Shown: positions 23,327-33,006, numbered from the stretch's first letter. The stretch is 51,220 nt of DNA from CAYVKM01 sp964452045 (GCA_964452045.1 CAYVKM010000019.1:1-51220); one strand, 5' to 3'. A program made the numbers and translations. The notes: generated by a model not told the origin, from the letters alone.

Positions 23327-24571
23327 TTACATATTTTTCCATTCGTCAATTGGACCAATCTCTTTTGCCAGCGGCTGCAATATTTCAGGCTTATATACAA
23401 AATACGTATCTATAAATTCTCTTAAAGATTTTAAGCCATTATCGGTTAATATTTTCTTTATTTGTTCTTCAGTGTAAAGAAAATTTGACCGCCTTTCCAA
23501 CTCATGTTTAAACTCTTCTGTGTAAATAAAATCAACCATGGCTGTCTTGTGAAGTTTTCCAACGGGCGCTAAAAAAATCAGCGCGTCGTAAGCATCATAT
23601 ATTGTTTGACCCGGTGCCACATTCAACATGTGGTTACCAATGTATTCGGCATTGCCAAAAGGTGTGTCCTTTAGATCAAAAGCAACGGGTACATTTCCAA
23701 AGGCTTCAAAGGCACTATCCCATAAACCATTTTCCATCCGCACCCACCTGACAATCACGTCTTCAAGCCCTTCCGTGGTTTTAGGCGTATTCGGATCCAC
23801 TTCCTTTTTGCCTGCAAAATATAAATTAATGTTATGGAAACGAACGGAGTAGGTTTTTCCCGGATTTTGGAAATAAAAAAATGTGCCACAATTCCAGTAA
23901 TATTTATTTTCCCGGTTTTTAATTCCCTTATAGGCGTGACGTGTATTGGTGAGAAATATTCCTTTTTTCCCGGATTTAAAATTATCCAGATATGATAGAA
24001 TAATTTTATACATGGTATAATCATTTCCTGCAAGCGATAGCCTGAATAAATCCACGTCTTTTGGCGTATTAATTTCTTTCCAATAAGTTGGTGCATTAAC
24101 CGCAATCACTTTAAAACGATCCTGGACTGCTCGTGTTGAATTTACTTTCCAAATAGTTTGCAGTAAATCAAAATAGGTCTTATATGGCCAGCCGGTGCCG
24201 CTAAAATCATCCTGAAAAGCAGGGTACAAGAGCTTTAAATCGTCGATCTTTGAATCAAAGTAAGCATCCAGGGCAGTTTGCTTGTTTACAGAAACAGCTT
24301 CCAGAAATATATATTGGACTTTGTTTTGAAAATCTGCGTTTTTAATTAAATCCTGGTAAAACTTAAAAGGTTCAACAGCCGTATGTAACCCATCGTCAAA
24401 AAGGATCAGATCATGTTGATTCAGTTTATCAAGGATGAAATGTATCGGTTCATCGCCTTTTTCATTTAATGAATTAACATAGGGAGTTAATTTCTCTTCG
24501 AATTCGTTTTGAGCAAAGAGATAACCCGATGCAAGAAGTAATAGAACCAAACATAGGTTTTTCTTGGTCAT
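23327..24571 (-). CDS. Exported protein of uncertain family, weakly EreA/ChaN/TIKI-like
   Basis: 414 aa with a signal peptide (MTKKNLCLVLLLLASGYLFAQ). The early segment HDLILFDDGLHTAVEPFKFYQDLI, followed by VQYIFLEAVSVNKQ and later KGIFLTNTRHAYKG, is reminiscent of the EreA/ChaN/TraB superfamily. In that superfamily a Glu/His pair in an LGE..H....E-like motif and a later H site line the active centre. Here the first motif is FDDGLHTAVE. I am not confident. The C-terminal half (HNINLYFAGKKE...TTEGLEDVIVRWVRMENG) is unfamiliar. Good Shine-Dalgarno (AAAGG). Probably periplasmic. Confidence 0.6.
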   Translation of the reverse strand: MTKKNLCLVLLLLASGYLFAQNEFEEKLTPYVNSLNEKGDEPIHFILDKLNQHDLILFDDGLHTAVEPFKFYQDLIKNADFQNKVQYIFLEAVSVNKQTALDAYFDSKIDDLKLLYPAFQDDFSGTGWPYKTYFDLLQTIWKVNSTRAVQDRFKVIAVNAPTYWKEINTPKDVDLFRLSLAGNDYTMYKIILSYLDNFKSGKKGIFLTNTRHAYKGIKNRENKYYWNCGTFFYFQNPGKTYSVRFHNINLYFAGKKEVDPNTPKTTEGLEDVIVRWVRMENGLWDSAFEAFGNVPVAFDLKDTPFGNAEYIGNHMLNVAPGQTIYDAYDALIFLAPVGKLHKTAMVDFIYTEEFKHELERRSNFLYTEEQIKKILTDNGLKSLREFIDTYFVYKPEILQPLAKEIGPIDEWKNM

Positions 24572-24906
24572 ATTTTCACCTTTCTTTTAAAAATAAGATT
24601 ACCTTTAAAAAATGATTAAGAAATCGTACATCTACAAAAATCATTTAGTCAAACAACCTCATAATAATTCACCAAACCTGCAGCAAAAAACTAAGCAACA
24701 AATGCGCAGAGCTTCCTGCCGTTTGAGTTAAGATGATTAATTTCGTTGTTCTTTATTTACCTGGTATTGGAAGCAAAGTTACTAGGATTTTATTTTTCTT
24801 GCTTCTTTGTCTGTGAACTGACTACGAACAACCATTACTTTTTATGGAATTGGAATTGGGGTTTTACAAATAAAAATCTTCCGTCGATGTTTAATGATTC
24901 TAAGGT

Positions 24907-25013
24907 TTACCTACTATCCGACATGGCCTTAATCTGCTGTACCGTTCCCAGCATGTCAAAGTCGCACCAGGCTTCCACAATTTTCCCATTGGCGATATGG
25001 TAGATGCTGATTC
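24907..25013 (-). pseudogene. 3'-end fragment of an NTF2/SnoaL gene (copy of the 26836-27810 C-terminus)
   Basis: Translation gives SISIYHIANGKIVEAWCDFDMLGTVQQIKAMSDSR then stop, against SGTSIYRIADGKIVEAWCDFDMLGTVQQIKAMSEQ at the end of the gene at 26836-27810. The DNA is roughly 85% identical by eye over about 100 bp and diverges on both sides. It has no start and is not joined in frame to the gene before it. It is the left member of a pair of direct repeats bracketing the region 25014-26835. Confidence 0.8.
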
Positions 25014-25016
25014 AGG

Positions 25017-25444
25017 TCATTCATCGGAACCAGCCACTCTCAGCGCACCGATTTCCAATAGTGGACTCAGCATATTGGCTGCACCACCATGTTCAACAAT
25101 CCGGCCGTCAACAACTTTGTCAACATTCACACTGGTAAAGACCACCTGTTTAGCAGTGGGTTTGATGCCCAGCCAGGTTCCTTTATGAGTTCCTTTTACG
25201 GTTATGCAAGAAACCACCCATTCCCCTTCGGCAATTTGCCAATGGTAATGTGAAGATCTGGATAGGTCTGGCGAACACCCAGGATGTGATCTTTCGCCCC
25301 TTTTACCCCTATGACGTGTCTTTTGCCTTCATAAACTTCCGTATACTCCCGTCCGATGAAATTCTCGATCGAGCTAATATCTCCGGTGTTGACAATTTCT
25401 TCGTAGTAACGGCGAACCAATTGTTTGTTTTCCTCTGAAGGCAT
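25017..25444 (-). pseudogene. SnoaL-like (ester cyclase) gene broken by one frameshift
   Basis: From the ATG at 25442-25444 (GGAG 6 nt upstream): MPSEENKQLVRRYYEEIVNTGDISSIENF...GAKDHILGVRQTYPDLHITI, then the frame is lost near 25228. In the shifted frame it continues QIAEGEWVVSCITVKGTHKGTWLGIKPTAKQVVFTSVNVDKVVDGRIVEHGGAANMLSPLLEIGAL to a stop at about 25017. Together these give a normal-length NTF2-fold SnoaL protein of about 140 aa. A one-base deletion in the tract around ATTGGCAAATTG explains the break. It is a true mutation or a sequencing error. Confidence 0.78.
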
Positions 25445-25490
25445 ATTAAACTCCATTGCCATTTGTCTACCTGAGCTTCATATTTGACCA

Positions 25491-26558
25491 TTATTTTATT
25501 TTTGGTTGGTCAGCATAGCTTATCTTAAATATTTTGACATACGAATTTTCTGTGTCGGATCTATCCAGATAATTTGTGCAGTAATAAACATTTCCCAATT
25601 CATCATAGGTAAAACTGGCCATCTTACTGGGACTATCCCCGTAATTATCCTGTAAATATTCAAAGTTATGACAAATTTTTTCGACCTCAAAATTATCATC
25701 CAGGAAAATAACGATTTGATCCAAATTTGCCTTAATTCCTTCTTGCCTAAGAATCACACCCAGAAAAAAGTATTTGGTCAAATATTCATTTTTGAATAGA
25801 ATATTCTTACTAAAAAGACAACCTGAACAGGAATCGAGGGGTAACTTTCGAGGAAAGAAAGAAGTGCTGTCATCGCAAAAGTCGGTTATGGCGAAACTGT
25901 AATCACCATACTGGGCATCTTCACTATAAGTCCACCAAAAACTTTCACAATCTGAAATCGGGTATCCAAATATAAGCTTACTGTTCCCGGAGTTTATGAG
26001 CACCTCTTTTCCATTCAATTGTTTTAAGTTTGATACTTTAATGCGTTTCAAACCGGAGTAAGGGAAAAAAGAACGACCCTCATGAAAGTACAAATCACCA
26101 CCGACATTTATTAAATACCTGGGACTAAATTGAAAACTGAGGTACGATCTTGGCGTTGATAAATCCGATTCGGTCTGCGCTGAGAAATTAACATATTCTG
26201 ATTTCTCAAGATTTTGATCCTGATAGAAGGATAATTTGTCGTATGATTGGGGATCTAACATAACCAACTGATCTTGGTAAAATACGATATCCCAAATATT
26301 GACTGTTTTGGGTGGATAAATTATGCTAATTACATTACCTTGAAGATCCAATATCAGCACTTTATCCATAAATGCCAGAAATAAATGTCCTTGATGATAT
26401 TCAAGTGCCTTTGCTGCCAGGATTTCCTCGGCCTCGCTCTGGGGGAAATAATTATAGCCTATGGTGAATAATAGTTCTGAGGAAACTTCTTCAACCTGAG
26501 TATGCACGATTAAGGGAAAAATAAATGTTAAGATAATGGAGAATAAATTTCGAATCAT
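25491..26558 (-). CDS. Exported beta-propeller-like protein (6-bladed type)
   Basis: 355 aa with a signal peptide (MIRNLFSIILTFIFPLIVHTQ). It has repeated strand motifs such as ALEYHQGHLFLAFMDKVLILDLQGNVI, DIVFYQDQLVMLDPQSYDKLSFYQ and ASFTYDELGNVYYCTNYL. These are typical of Bacteroidota 6-bladed propeller (NHL/DUF4934-like) periplasmic proteins. A CSGC pair at about residues 247-250 could be a disulfide. No catalytic motif is seen. It lies inside the segment bracketed by the duplicated SnoaL 3' ends. Confidence 0.6.
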   Translation of the reverse strand: MIRNLFSIILTFIFPLIVHTQVEEVSSELLFTIGYNYFPQSEAEEILAAKALEYHQGHLFLAFMDKVLILDLQGNVISIIYPPKTVNIWDIVFYQDQLVMLDPQSYDKLSFYQDQNLEKSEYVNFSAQTESDLSTPRSYLSFQFSPRYLINVGGDLYFHEGRSFFPYSGLKRIKVSNLKQLNGKEVLINSGNSKLIFGYPISDCESFWWTYSEDAQYGDYSFAITDFCDDSTSFFPRKLPLDSCSGCLFSKNILFKNEYLTKYFFLGVILRQEGIKANLDQIVIFLDDNFEVEKICHNFEYLQDNYGDSPSKMASFTYDELGNVYYCTNYLDRSDTENSYVKIFKISYADQPKIK

Positions 26559-26729
26559 GATAATTTAACCTTCCTCTTAAAAGAAATGAAATATGGTAAC
26601 CATATAAGAATAAGACTTAATGGTGTTCGAACTTAGGTATTGCCAATATCCTCCAATTGTTACTTCTTTTTGTATAAAGACGAAAATCATCTTTATTAAT
26701 TATAAGAACACTCACAACTGCAATAATTC

Positions 26730-26761
26730 AATACTCCATTACTCCAACACTCCAATACTCC
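26730..26761. repeat. 8-nt tandem repeat, 4 units (AATACTCC-type)
   Basis: AATACTCC-ATTACTCC-AACACTCC-AATACTCC, four exact 8-mers, about 75 bp past the stop of the SnoaL gene at 26836. Similar 4x8 arrays are at 35253 and 35855. The rest of 26559-26835 shows nothing else. Confidence 0.75.
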
Positions 26762-26835
26762 CAGAAATATATCCACTGGACAACCAGCGACCGCAGAAGA
26801 TATTCTCAAGCATATCAGGAAAGTTAAACCGTTTT

Positions 26836-27810
26836 CTACTGTTCCGACATGGCCTTAATCTGCTGAACCGTTCCCAGCATGTCAAAGTCGCACCAGGCTT
26901 CCACGATTTTGCCATCGGCAATACGATAAATACTTGTTCCGGACTGGGTTACTGGTTTTCCAAAGACAATATAAGTCCCGGTAAAGGTCCAGCGGACCAC
27001 CACCTTGTCTCCTTGTGCGAATATGTCCTCTACCGGCATGATAAGGTCCGGAAAAGGCGTCAAGACTTCATCAACTGCCCATTTTTTATAACCGGCCAGA
27101 TCAGTAATTTGTGGACGGGCCGGATCGTGATAGACAAAATCGGGAGAATAAACTTCATCCAGCACTGCCATAAGGGTATCCACATTCCTCAGATTCCAGG
27201 CAGTGTATTCCCTTTGCACCAGCGCTTTATTTGATTCGGGATTGCCAGGATCGCCGGTGATATTGGATGCTGCGCTCCAGACAAAATCCTGTGGTGCGCT
27301 GCGTTGCAGAGCAGGTGGCCCCTCCGATGATTGCGGCATAACCCCCAGTTGCTGCATTACCCCCAGCAGATCAAATTCCCACCATTCTTCAGCTATCTTA
27401 TTATCAGTAAAGTGATAGACCACAATCCAGGTATTGGTATAATGCGAAGTATCAACAGGCATACCCATAAGTTCTCCCCGGGCTTTACCGGCGGCTGTGA
27501 ATCGTCCTGCTACTCTATTACCATCCACGACCACATCTTCCAGGGTAGCATGGAAACCTTCGATATCGGTATCGGTCCTGACCACCTCCTCTTTGTAAGT
27601 CTCCAGATCAGTCACCTGGGGAAAATGTGGAATGTGACTGGCAAAATCACTGGTAAAAACTACATCTGCCAGGGCCGGATTTCCGGTATTCCATAGTTCA
27701 AGCCAGCGATCAATAACCAGTTTTTTCTGATTGACAATATCAGCTTTTTGGGTACAGGTACTGACGAGAAAAACAGAGGTGACCATAAATAGCAGAAAAA
27801 TATTCTTCAT
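26836..27810 (-). CDS. Lipoprotein with two tandem SnoaL/NTF2-like (ester cyclase) domains
   Basis: 324 aa. The signal MKNIFLLFMVTSVFLVSTC suggests lipidation at Cys19. Domain 1 (about 30-160) has VIDRWLELWNTGNPALADVVFTSDFASHIPHFPQV...TWIVVYHFTDNKIAEEWWEFDLLGVMQQLG. Domain 2 (about 185-322) has VQREYTAWNLRNVDTLMAVLDEVYSPDFVYHDPARP...TSIYRIADGKIVEAWCDFDMLGTVQQI. The G.P....G.SIYRIADGKI.E.W...D..G..QQ run is the SnoaL-like polyketide-cyclase (ester cyclase) signature. It acts in the cell envelope; ligand unknown. A fragment of its 3' end is repeated at 24907-25013. Confidence 0.85.
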   Translation of the reverse strand: MKNIFLLFMVTSVFLVSTCTQKADIVNQKKLVIDRWLELWNTGNPALADVVFTSDFASHIPHFPQVTDLETYKEEVVRTDTDIEGFHATLEDVVVDGNRVAGRFTAAGKARGELMGMPVDTSHYTNTWIVVYHFTDNKIAEEWWEFDLLGVMQQLGVMPQSSEGPPALQRSAPQDFVWSAASNITGDPGNPESNKALVQREYTAWNLRNVDTLMAVLDEVYSPDFVYHDPARPQITDLAGYKKWAVDEVLTPFPDLIMPVEDIFAQGDKVVVRWTFTGTYIVFGKPVTQSGTSIYRIADGKIVEAWCDFDMLGTVQQIKAMSEQ

Positions 27811-28087
27811 TATTCCTTTCCTTTCTTTCTGTTTATTACAACTTGACCCTAAATTCAGTAAAAGACTCAGGAGTTCACAAATCTCATTATTCGCGATACT
27901 TCATTAATATAATGAGACCATTCTCTTTTAATAATGCATATAGACTTGATGATGGTCAATCTGGATTTGCATTGTTATAATCTTGATTGATAATGACAGC
28001 AAGTTTTTGCCAGAAATATTCATTTTCCCCCGCTGTCCCTAATATTTCTATAATATTTCAATTCCAAGGGATTAATTTATCCCCTTA

Positions 28088-31054
28088 TCAACTTCCTTTT
28101 AACCTTGCCAAGTTGCTTTTTGTATCGATCAGCGCCGGTAGATCGTCGTCCGCGCTCTTCCAATGCTCCAGGGCTTTTTGATAATAGAAAATAGCCTGTT
28201 GCTTATCTCCTTTCTTCTCGTATAGTTTTGCGATGTAATAATTGGACATGGAACGTTCCAAAAAATAATTGAAAAAATCGAAGATAGATAACCTCCAATC
28301 TTCGTACAATTTGCGTTGAACTTGTAAGGCATCCTCTATTTTACCCTGCGAGGCCAAAATATCCACTGCCAGTCGGTAAAACCTTGGGATAACAATCCTG
28401 GACACCTGAGAAACCTTATTAAGCACTTCAAAGGCTTCAGCTTGATTATTATTCTTTACCTGAATTTCGGTCAATAGCAGGTAGTAAAAATCCATTAGGA
28501 TATTATCATAGTGATTATTCTCAATGTACTCTTTGATCCTTTCCGCAACATCCCGAGCCTTATCAAATTTTCCTTCACGTATAGCGGCAACGCCGGCAAA
28601 GTAATCTGCGCGGACTGGCCAGGTATTGTAAGAATCTTTGTATACTTTTTCAGATAAAGTTTTCACCCGGGAAAATTCCTGATACGCTTTTGAGAAATTT
28701 CCGGTGAGATCATAAAACTTACCCAGCACAAGACGGGCCTCCAATTCTTCTTCTTGTTTATCTCCTTCCAGCGACAGTTGGACAACTTTCTGAAATTTAG
28801 TGGCAGCTGCCTGATACCTTCCTTCATACATATCAAAACATCCAAGATCGTCCTGAAGGAAAAATTCCCATGAAGAAGTTCTTTCCGCAATATTATGATT
28901 TATTCGGCGCGCTTCTTCCCCCTCCCCTTTGAACAAGTGCACATAACTTTTATATTGCCGGAAACCATTCCAGTCTGGATTTACCTGCAATGCCTCATCA
29001 CAAACCCGGTAGGCATCTTCGTATCGGCCGGCCATTAAGTAGATATCAAATGCAGAGTCGTAAGTATTCTGCACATCGGGTTGCAGCGCAATGTAATTCC
29101 TGATTGCTGCAAAGGCTTTTTCCTGGTCGCCTATTAATATGTAGCAGTAAGCAATCAGGTTTTGTACAAGAGCATATTCCGGATCGATCTCCAGTGCCCG
29201 GTTATAGGCTTGAATGGCCTGAGGGTAATTTCCCAGAATGTAATTGACAAATCCTAAATCATTTTGGATCATTTTATCATTTGGATAATTATCCGCCAGT
29301 TCTTTGGCTTTGCGCAGATAGGTCTTATAATCACGGTTAACATATTGATAAAATAGGTCAATTATGCCGCGTTCCAAGTTTGTGGCTTTTTGGGAATATT
29401 TTTTAGCCAGACGCATCGACTCACGCTCTTTTGTCAGATCCGAAAGCGGGCTAAACTTAAAAACACCGGTTGAGACTGCAAACATGCAATGCGCCATAGC
29501 AAAGGTGGAGTCGATCTGAAAAGCTTCCTGAAATTCTTCCCGGCCATCGCTCCAATTCCAGCGTCTGATGAGTTCCATTCCCTTTTGAAAGTGCTTGTAA
29601 GCTTCAAAGGAATGGGTTGTGACGTCGTTTATCCTTAGTGGCCCAATCTCATCCGTCCAGGAAACATCCATCATTTGTATCACGTCCTCGGTAAGCCTGT
29701 TAACCATCTGATAGACATCATCCACCCGTGAACCCTGTGCCTGGGTCGCACCAATTACATTTCCACTTTGCACATCACAAAGCTGAGCGTTCACATCCAG
29801 TTTATTACCGATAGTATTGATGCTCCCCAACAGCATGAACTGAACGTGGGCATTCATAGCAACATCTGTGGCAATGCCCCGATCAATTGCTTCCACATTC
29901 TCCATGTTCATTCGTTTTAAAATATCGAAGAGGTATTGACTGCTTACCACATTAATCTGTTTACAACGGGAAAGGTTCGAAGTCAGCATTTCCACGAGGA
30001 TTTTACCGAAATCCTTTTCACCGGACCTGTTTTCAAAATACATAACCGCGACGGAATTTTCCCTTACTTTAGAAACTACCTGTTTTTTATCTAGCAGGGT
30101 TTGACCTATAAACCAGACAATGGCAATTAATAAAAGTGCCAGGGCAGAATAGCCCATCCAAAAATATTTTTTTGATTTATTGCCGTTATCAGGTTTTCGC
30201 ACATCCGGTATTTCTTCCCGCGACCTTTTAGCTATACTATCCGTATCCCTCTTTAACCGTTTCAGGTCGATCAGCATATCATTAACCGTTTGATATCTTT
30301 CCTCAGGATCCTTTTCCAGAGCCCTATCTAACAAATGCAGTATTTCCGAAGTCAGATCCGTTCGATATTTTTGAATTGGTTCAGGATCTTCATTTAGGAT
30401 AGCATACATCAAGGCAGAATCATATTCACCTTTAAATGGCAGTTGTCCGGCCAACATCTCATATAAAATGACGCCAAAGGAAAAGATGTCTGATCGGGCA
30501 TCAACTTCCTGGCCTTGAATATGTTCCGGTGACATATAGGCAAGGGTACCCACAGTGCTCGAAGTTTTGGTAAGCTTTGCTCCACCGCGAATCCTAGCCA
30601 GCCCGAAGTCCATCACCTTCACCTGACCAGTCCCGGTAACCATAATATTTTCAGATTTGATATCCCGGTGGACAATGCCCTTCTGGTGTGCCGCTTTCAA
30701 CGCTTCGGCAATTTGTATGACGTAGTTAAATACACTTTTCAATTCCAGCTTATTATTCTGCAATTCATCATACAACGTTTTTCCATCTATAAATTCCATA
30801 GCAATAAACGGTTTGTCACCTTGATCTTCGATTTCATATATCACACATACATTGGGATGGTTCAATGCAGCGGCAGCCCTGGCTTCCTGCATGAAACGTG
30901 ATTTGTCAGTATCGTTTTGGGTAAGGTGGTGAGGTAAGAATTTCAGAGCAACAAGACGGTCCAACTTAGTATCGTGGGCTTTATACACCACCCCCATGCC
31001 GCCTTCACCAAGTTTTTCTAAAACTTTATAATGAGAAATCGTTTTACCAATCAT
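28088..31054 (-). CDS. Transmembrane Ser/Thr protein kinase with CsgG/TolB-like and TPR sensor region
   Basis: 988 aa. Kinase domain at about 9-270: glycine loop LGEGGMGVVY, Lys38 in VALKFL, HRDIKSEN (Asp131), DFG (Asp149) and the activation segment SPEHIQGQEVDARSDIFSFG, all intact. One TM helix at about 300-322 (WMGYSALALLLIAIVWFIG) puts the C-terminal part outside. That part has a TolB/FlgO-like nucleotide-fold domain (SVAVMYFENRSGEKDFGKILVEMLTSNLSRC), then roughly 10 TPRs up to the C-terminus. This is the common PknB-type sensor layout of FCB bacteria. No Shine-Dalgarno sequence; the 660-bp upstream gap has no gene. Confidence 0.92.
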   Translation of the reverse strand: MIGKTISHYKVLEKLGEGGMGVVYKAHDTKLDRLVALKFLPHHLTQNDTDKSRFMQEARAAAALNHPNVCVIYEIEDQGDKPFIAMEFIDGKTLYDELQNNKLELKSVFNYVIQIAEALKAAHQKGIVHRDIKSENIMVTGTGQVKVMDFGLARIRGGAKLTKTSSTVGTLAYMSPEHIQGQEVDARSDIFSFGVILYEMLAGQLPFKGEYDSALMYAILNEDPEPIQKYRTDLTSEILHLLDRALEKDPEERYQTVNDMLIDLKRLKRDTDSIAKRSREEIPDVRKPDNGNKSKKYFWMGYSALALLLIAIVWFIGQTLLDKKQVVSKVRENSVAVMYFENRSGEKDFGKILVEMLTSNLSRCKQINVVSSQYLFDILKRMNMENVEAIDRGIATDVAMNAHVQFMLLGSINTIGNKLDVNAQLCDVQSGNVIGATQAQGSRVDDVYQMVNRLTEDVIQMMDVSWTDEIGPLRINDVTTHSFEAYKHFQKGMELIRRWNWSDGREEFQEAFQIDSTFAMAHCMFAVSTGVFKFSPLSDLTKERESMRLAKKYSQKATNLERGIIDLFYQYVNRDYKTYLRKAKELADNYPNDKMIQNDLGFVNYILGNYPQAIQAYNRALEIDPEYALVQNLIAYCYILIGDQEKAFAAIRNYIALQPDVQNTYDSAFDIYLMAGRYEDAYRVCDEALQVNPDWNGFRQYKSYVHLFKGEGEEARRINHNIAERTSSWEFFLQDDLGCFDMYEGRYQAAATKFQKVVQLSLEGDKQEEELEARLVLGKFYDLTGNFSKAYQEFSRVKTLSEKVYKDSYNTWPVRADYFAGVAAIREGKFDKARDVAERIKEYIENNHYDNILMDFYYLLLTEIQVKNNNQAEAFEVLNKVSQVSRIVIPRFYRLAVDILASQGKIEDALQVQRKLYEDWRLSIFDFFNYFLERSMSNYYIAKLYEKKGDKQQAIFYYQKALEHWKSADDDLPALIDTKSNLARLKGS

Positions 31055-31645
31055 GAAAATTTGTCAGTTCCATAAAGATGATATATAAAAACAAATTTAT
31101 GTACAAAGACCTTCCAAATTCAGAAGCATTACGATCCTCAAAATTTCAATCACTGCTAAAATCAGGAATAATAGCAGAACAGATAATTATAAGGTATTTG
31201 TAAAAGAATGTATGAATACGCTTTAATAAAAGAGATTGTTTTATGATAAGATTTGCTGTCACCTGCCCGCACTCTTAAACATATTATACCTTTTATATTA
31301 TAAAAAACGAAAATCTTAATTACCAGTTATTTTTGAGGAATTAAAATATCTCAGGTACTGCAATAGGCAAACGATTTATAAAACCAGATATATTATCATT
31401 CTTAAGCTTTACTCAACTACCGAAGTCTTTGGCAAGATCAGTTATTGCCCCCATTTGTAGCACATAATTGGATTTTTTTATTACTCCGGTTTGCTCAAAA
31501 ATCTTATTATAAAGATCACTATGGGCTGGTGATGCGGTTCATGGACAGAAAAAGATCTGGAAAGTAAACTTTATTGAGCATGATAATTAAAATCTTATCT
31601 TACAATTGAATTGCTATAAGTCTTATTTTACTTACCAATCCTTCT
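31055..31645. other. Long gap with decayed gene scraps
   Basis: No credible gene. On the minus strand a short open stretch (DLYNKIFEQTGVIKKSNYVLQMGAITDLAKDFGS then stop, near 31427-31530) looks like the 3' end of a lost gene. Its final nucleotides (AAAGACTTCG context) resemble the sequence at about 35298-35330. A 12-nt string GTCACCTGCCCG at about 31258 recurs near 22005. I see no attC or R repeat. Confidence 0.4.
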
Positions 31646-31735
31646 CTATTTATTAGTCTTCAGAGCTGGTTTTCCCAAAAATAAAAGTATCCCGACCAAT
31701 AAAACGGCAACAATAATTATACTTTGCCCCTGATC
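31646..31735 (-). pseudogene. 3'-end fragment of the 33190-33591 membrane-protein gene
   Basis: Minus-strand translation DDQGQSIIIVAVLLVGILLFLGKPALKTNK-stop matches the C-terminus LDQGQRINIIAVILIGILLFLGKPGLKVNQ-stop of the gene at 33190. DNA identity is roughly 75% by eye, with TTTGCCCCTGATC identical. It overlaps the last codons of the phosphatase gene at 31717 in another frame, so that gene's 3' end coincides with a recombination joint. Confidence 0.75.
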
Positions 31736-32958
31736 ATCACAAGTGTTTTATCATCAGTAGCGGGATAATCACCCGTAAAAGCATGAACATCCTCAAACAG
31801 GCTCTCCACCGATGCATTCGGCTGTGACATATGATCTTGAATACGTTCAGTACCATATTCCTCTAAGGTAGAATTCATTGCCTCACTTACACCGTCGGAA
31901 TACAACAGCAGGCGGCTTCCTTCAGTCATTTCCAGTTTGTACTCACTAAAGATAACCTCCTGAATGCCCAATGGCAAACCGGAATCGATTTCCAGAAATC
32001 GTGATCCGTTCGAATCGATAAATAATGGTGGAAGATGACCGGCATTGGCAAAGGCGATATTTCTCTTTACCGGATCAAACACAGCATAGATCATTGTTAC
32101 AAATTTGGCTCTGGGAAAATCCTTTACCAGTACCCGATTTACCCGGGAAAGAACATCGCCCGGTGACAATTCTCTTTCTGCAAACAAGCGAAGAATGCTC
32201 CGGGTTGACGCCATCAATAAGGCGGCGCCCATACCCTTGCCGGAAACATCTCCAATTACCAGTGCTAACCGCCCGTCCCTCAGCAAAATGTAATCGTACC
32301 AATCGCCACCAACTTCCCTGGAGGGAAGACAAGATCCCGTCACCTCAAATCCGGGAACGTTAGGCGCCTGGCCGGGGAACAAAGAAAATTGCACTTTCTG
32401 AGCTTCTTCGAGCTCTTGCGCCATTCGATCTTTTTCCTGACGCTCTCTCTGAAAAAGCTGAGCATTCTCTATAGCGGTCGCAACGTGTCCGGCTAATGCC
32501 TCAAGAAGCTGGATTCGGCCGGTCGGAAACGCATCCACTTGCTGATGCTGGAAATTAAAAACACCAATCAGTTTTCCCCGGACTTTTAGTGGGATGTCAA
32601 GTTCCGACCGGGTGGAATTTTCGCTGATCTTATAATAAGGGTCAAGTGTTACATCGGGTGCATAGTAAGTCTCTCCGATTTCACCAACGTGCCCAACTAT
32701 TCCATACTTACCAATCTTAAAGCGGTCTCCCTTCACGTGAAAGTTTATGGTCCACCCACGAACCGCTTCGATCACCAACTCATTGGTTCTATCATCTTTT
32801 AGAAGTATACCTGAACGTGAATAACCGAATGTTTGGGCAACGTCACTAACAACTTCTTCCAGAAGAACATTTAGGTCCAAAATTGAGTTTATTTTTTGAG
32901 CTACACGCTGTAATAAAAAAAGTTCTTGTATTCTTTGATCCTGGTTTTCTTTGCTCAT
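31717..32958 (-). CDS. GAF-PP2C (SpoIIE/RsbU-type) serine phosphatase
   Basis: 413 aa from the ATG at 32956-32958 (AAGGA upstream). GAF domain at about 15-175 (VAQKINSILDLNVLLEEVVSDVAQTFGYSRSGILLKD...IPLKVRGKLIGVFNFQH), a coiled coil (QRERQEKDRMAQELEEAQKVQ), then an RsbU-like PP2C domain. The latter has GSCLPSREVGGDWYDY, VIGDVSGKGMGAALLMA (metal Asp/Gly motif), NAGHLPPLF, LLYSDGVSEAMN and ATDDKTLVMI. It likely dephosphorylates an anti-sigma-antagonist or another regulator in response to a GAF signal. It could oppose the kinase at 28088. Its last codons are shared with a duplicated gene fragment. Confidence 0.92.
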   Translation of the reverse strand: MSKENQDQRIQELFLLQRVAQKINSILDLNVLLEEVVSDVAQTFGYSRSGILLKDDRTNELVIEAVRGWTINFHVKGDRFKIGKYGIVGHVGEIGETYYAPDVTLDPYYKISENSTRSELDIPLKVRGKLIGVFNFQHQQVDAFPTGRIQLLEALAGHVATAIENAQLFQRERQEKDRMAQELEEAQKVQFSLFPGQAPNVPGFEVTGSCLPSREVGGDWYDYILLRDGRLALVIGDVSGKGMGAALLMASTRSILRLFAERELSPGDVLSRVNRVLVKDFPRAKFVTMIYAVFDPVKRNIAFANAGHLPPLFIDSNGSRFLEIDSGLPLGIQEVIFSEYKLEMTEGSRLLLYSDGVSEAMNSTLEEYGTERIQDHMSQPNASVESLFEDVHAFTGDYPATDDKTLVMIRGKV

Positions 32959-33006
32959 CACAGATCCTTCACAAATAAAAATCTTTCTTTATATTTGTTA
33001 CCTGAC

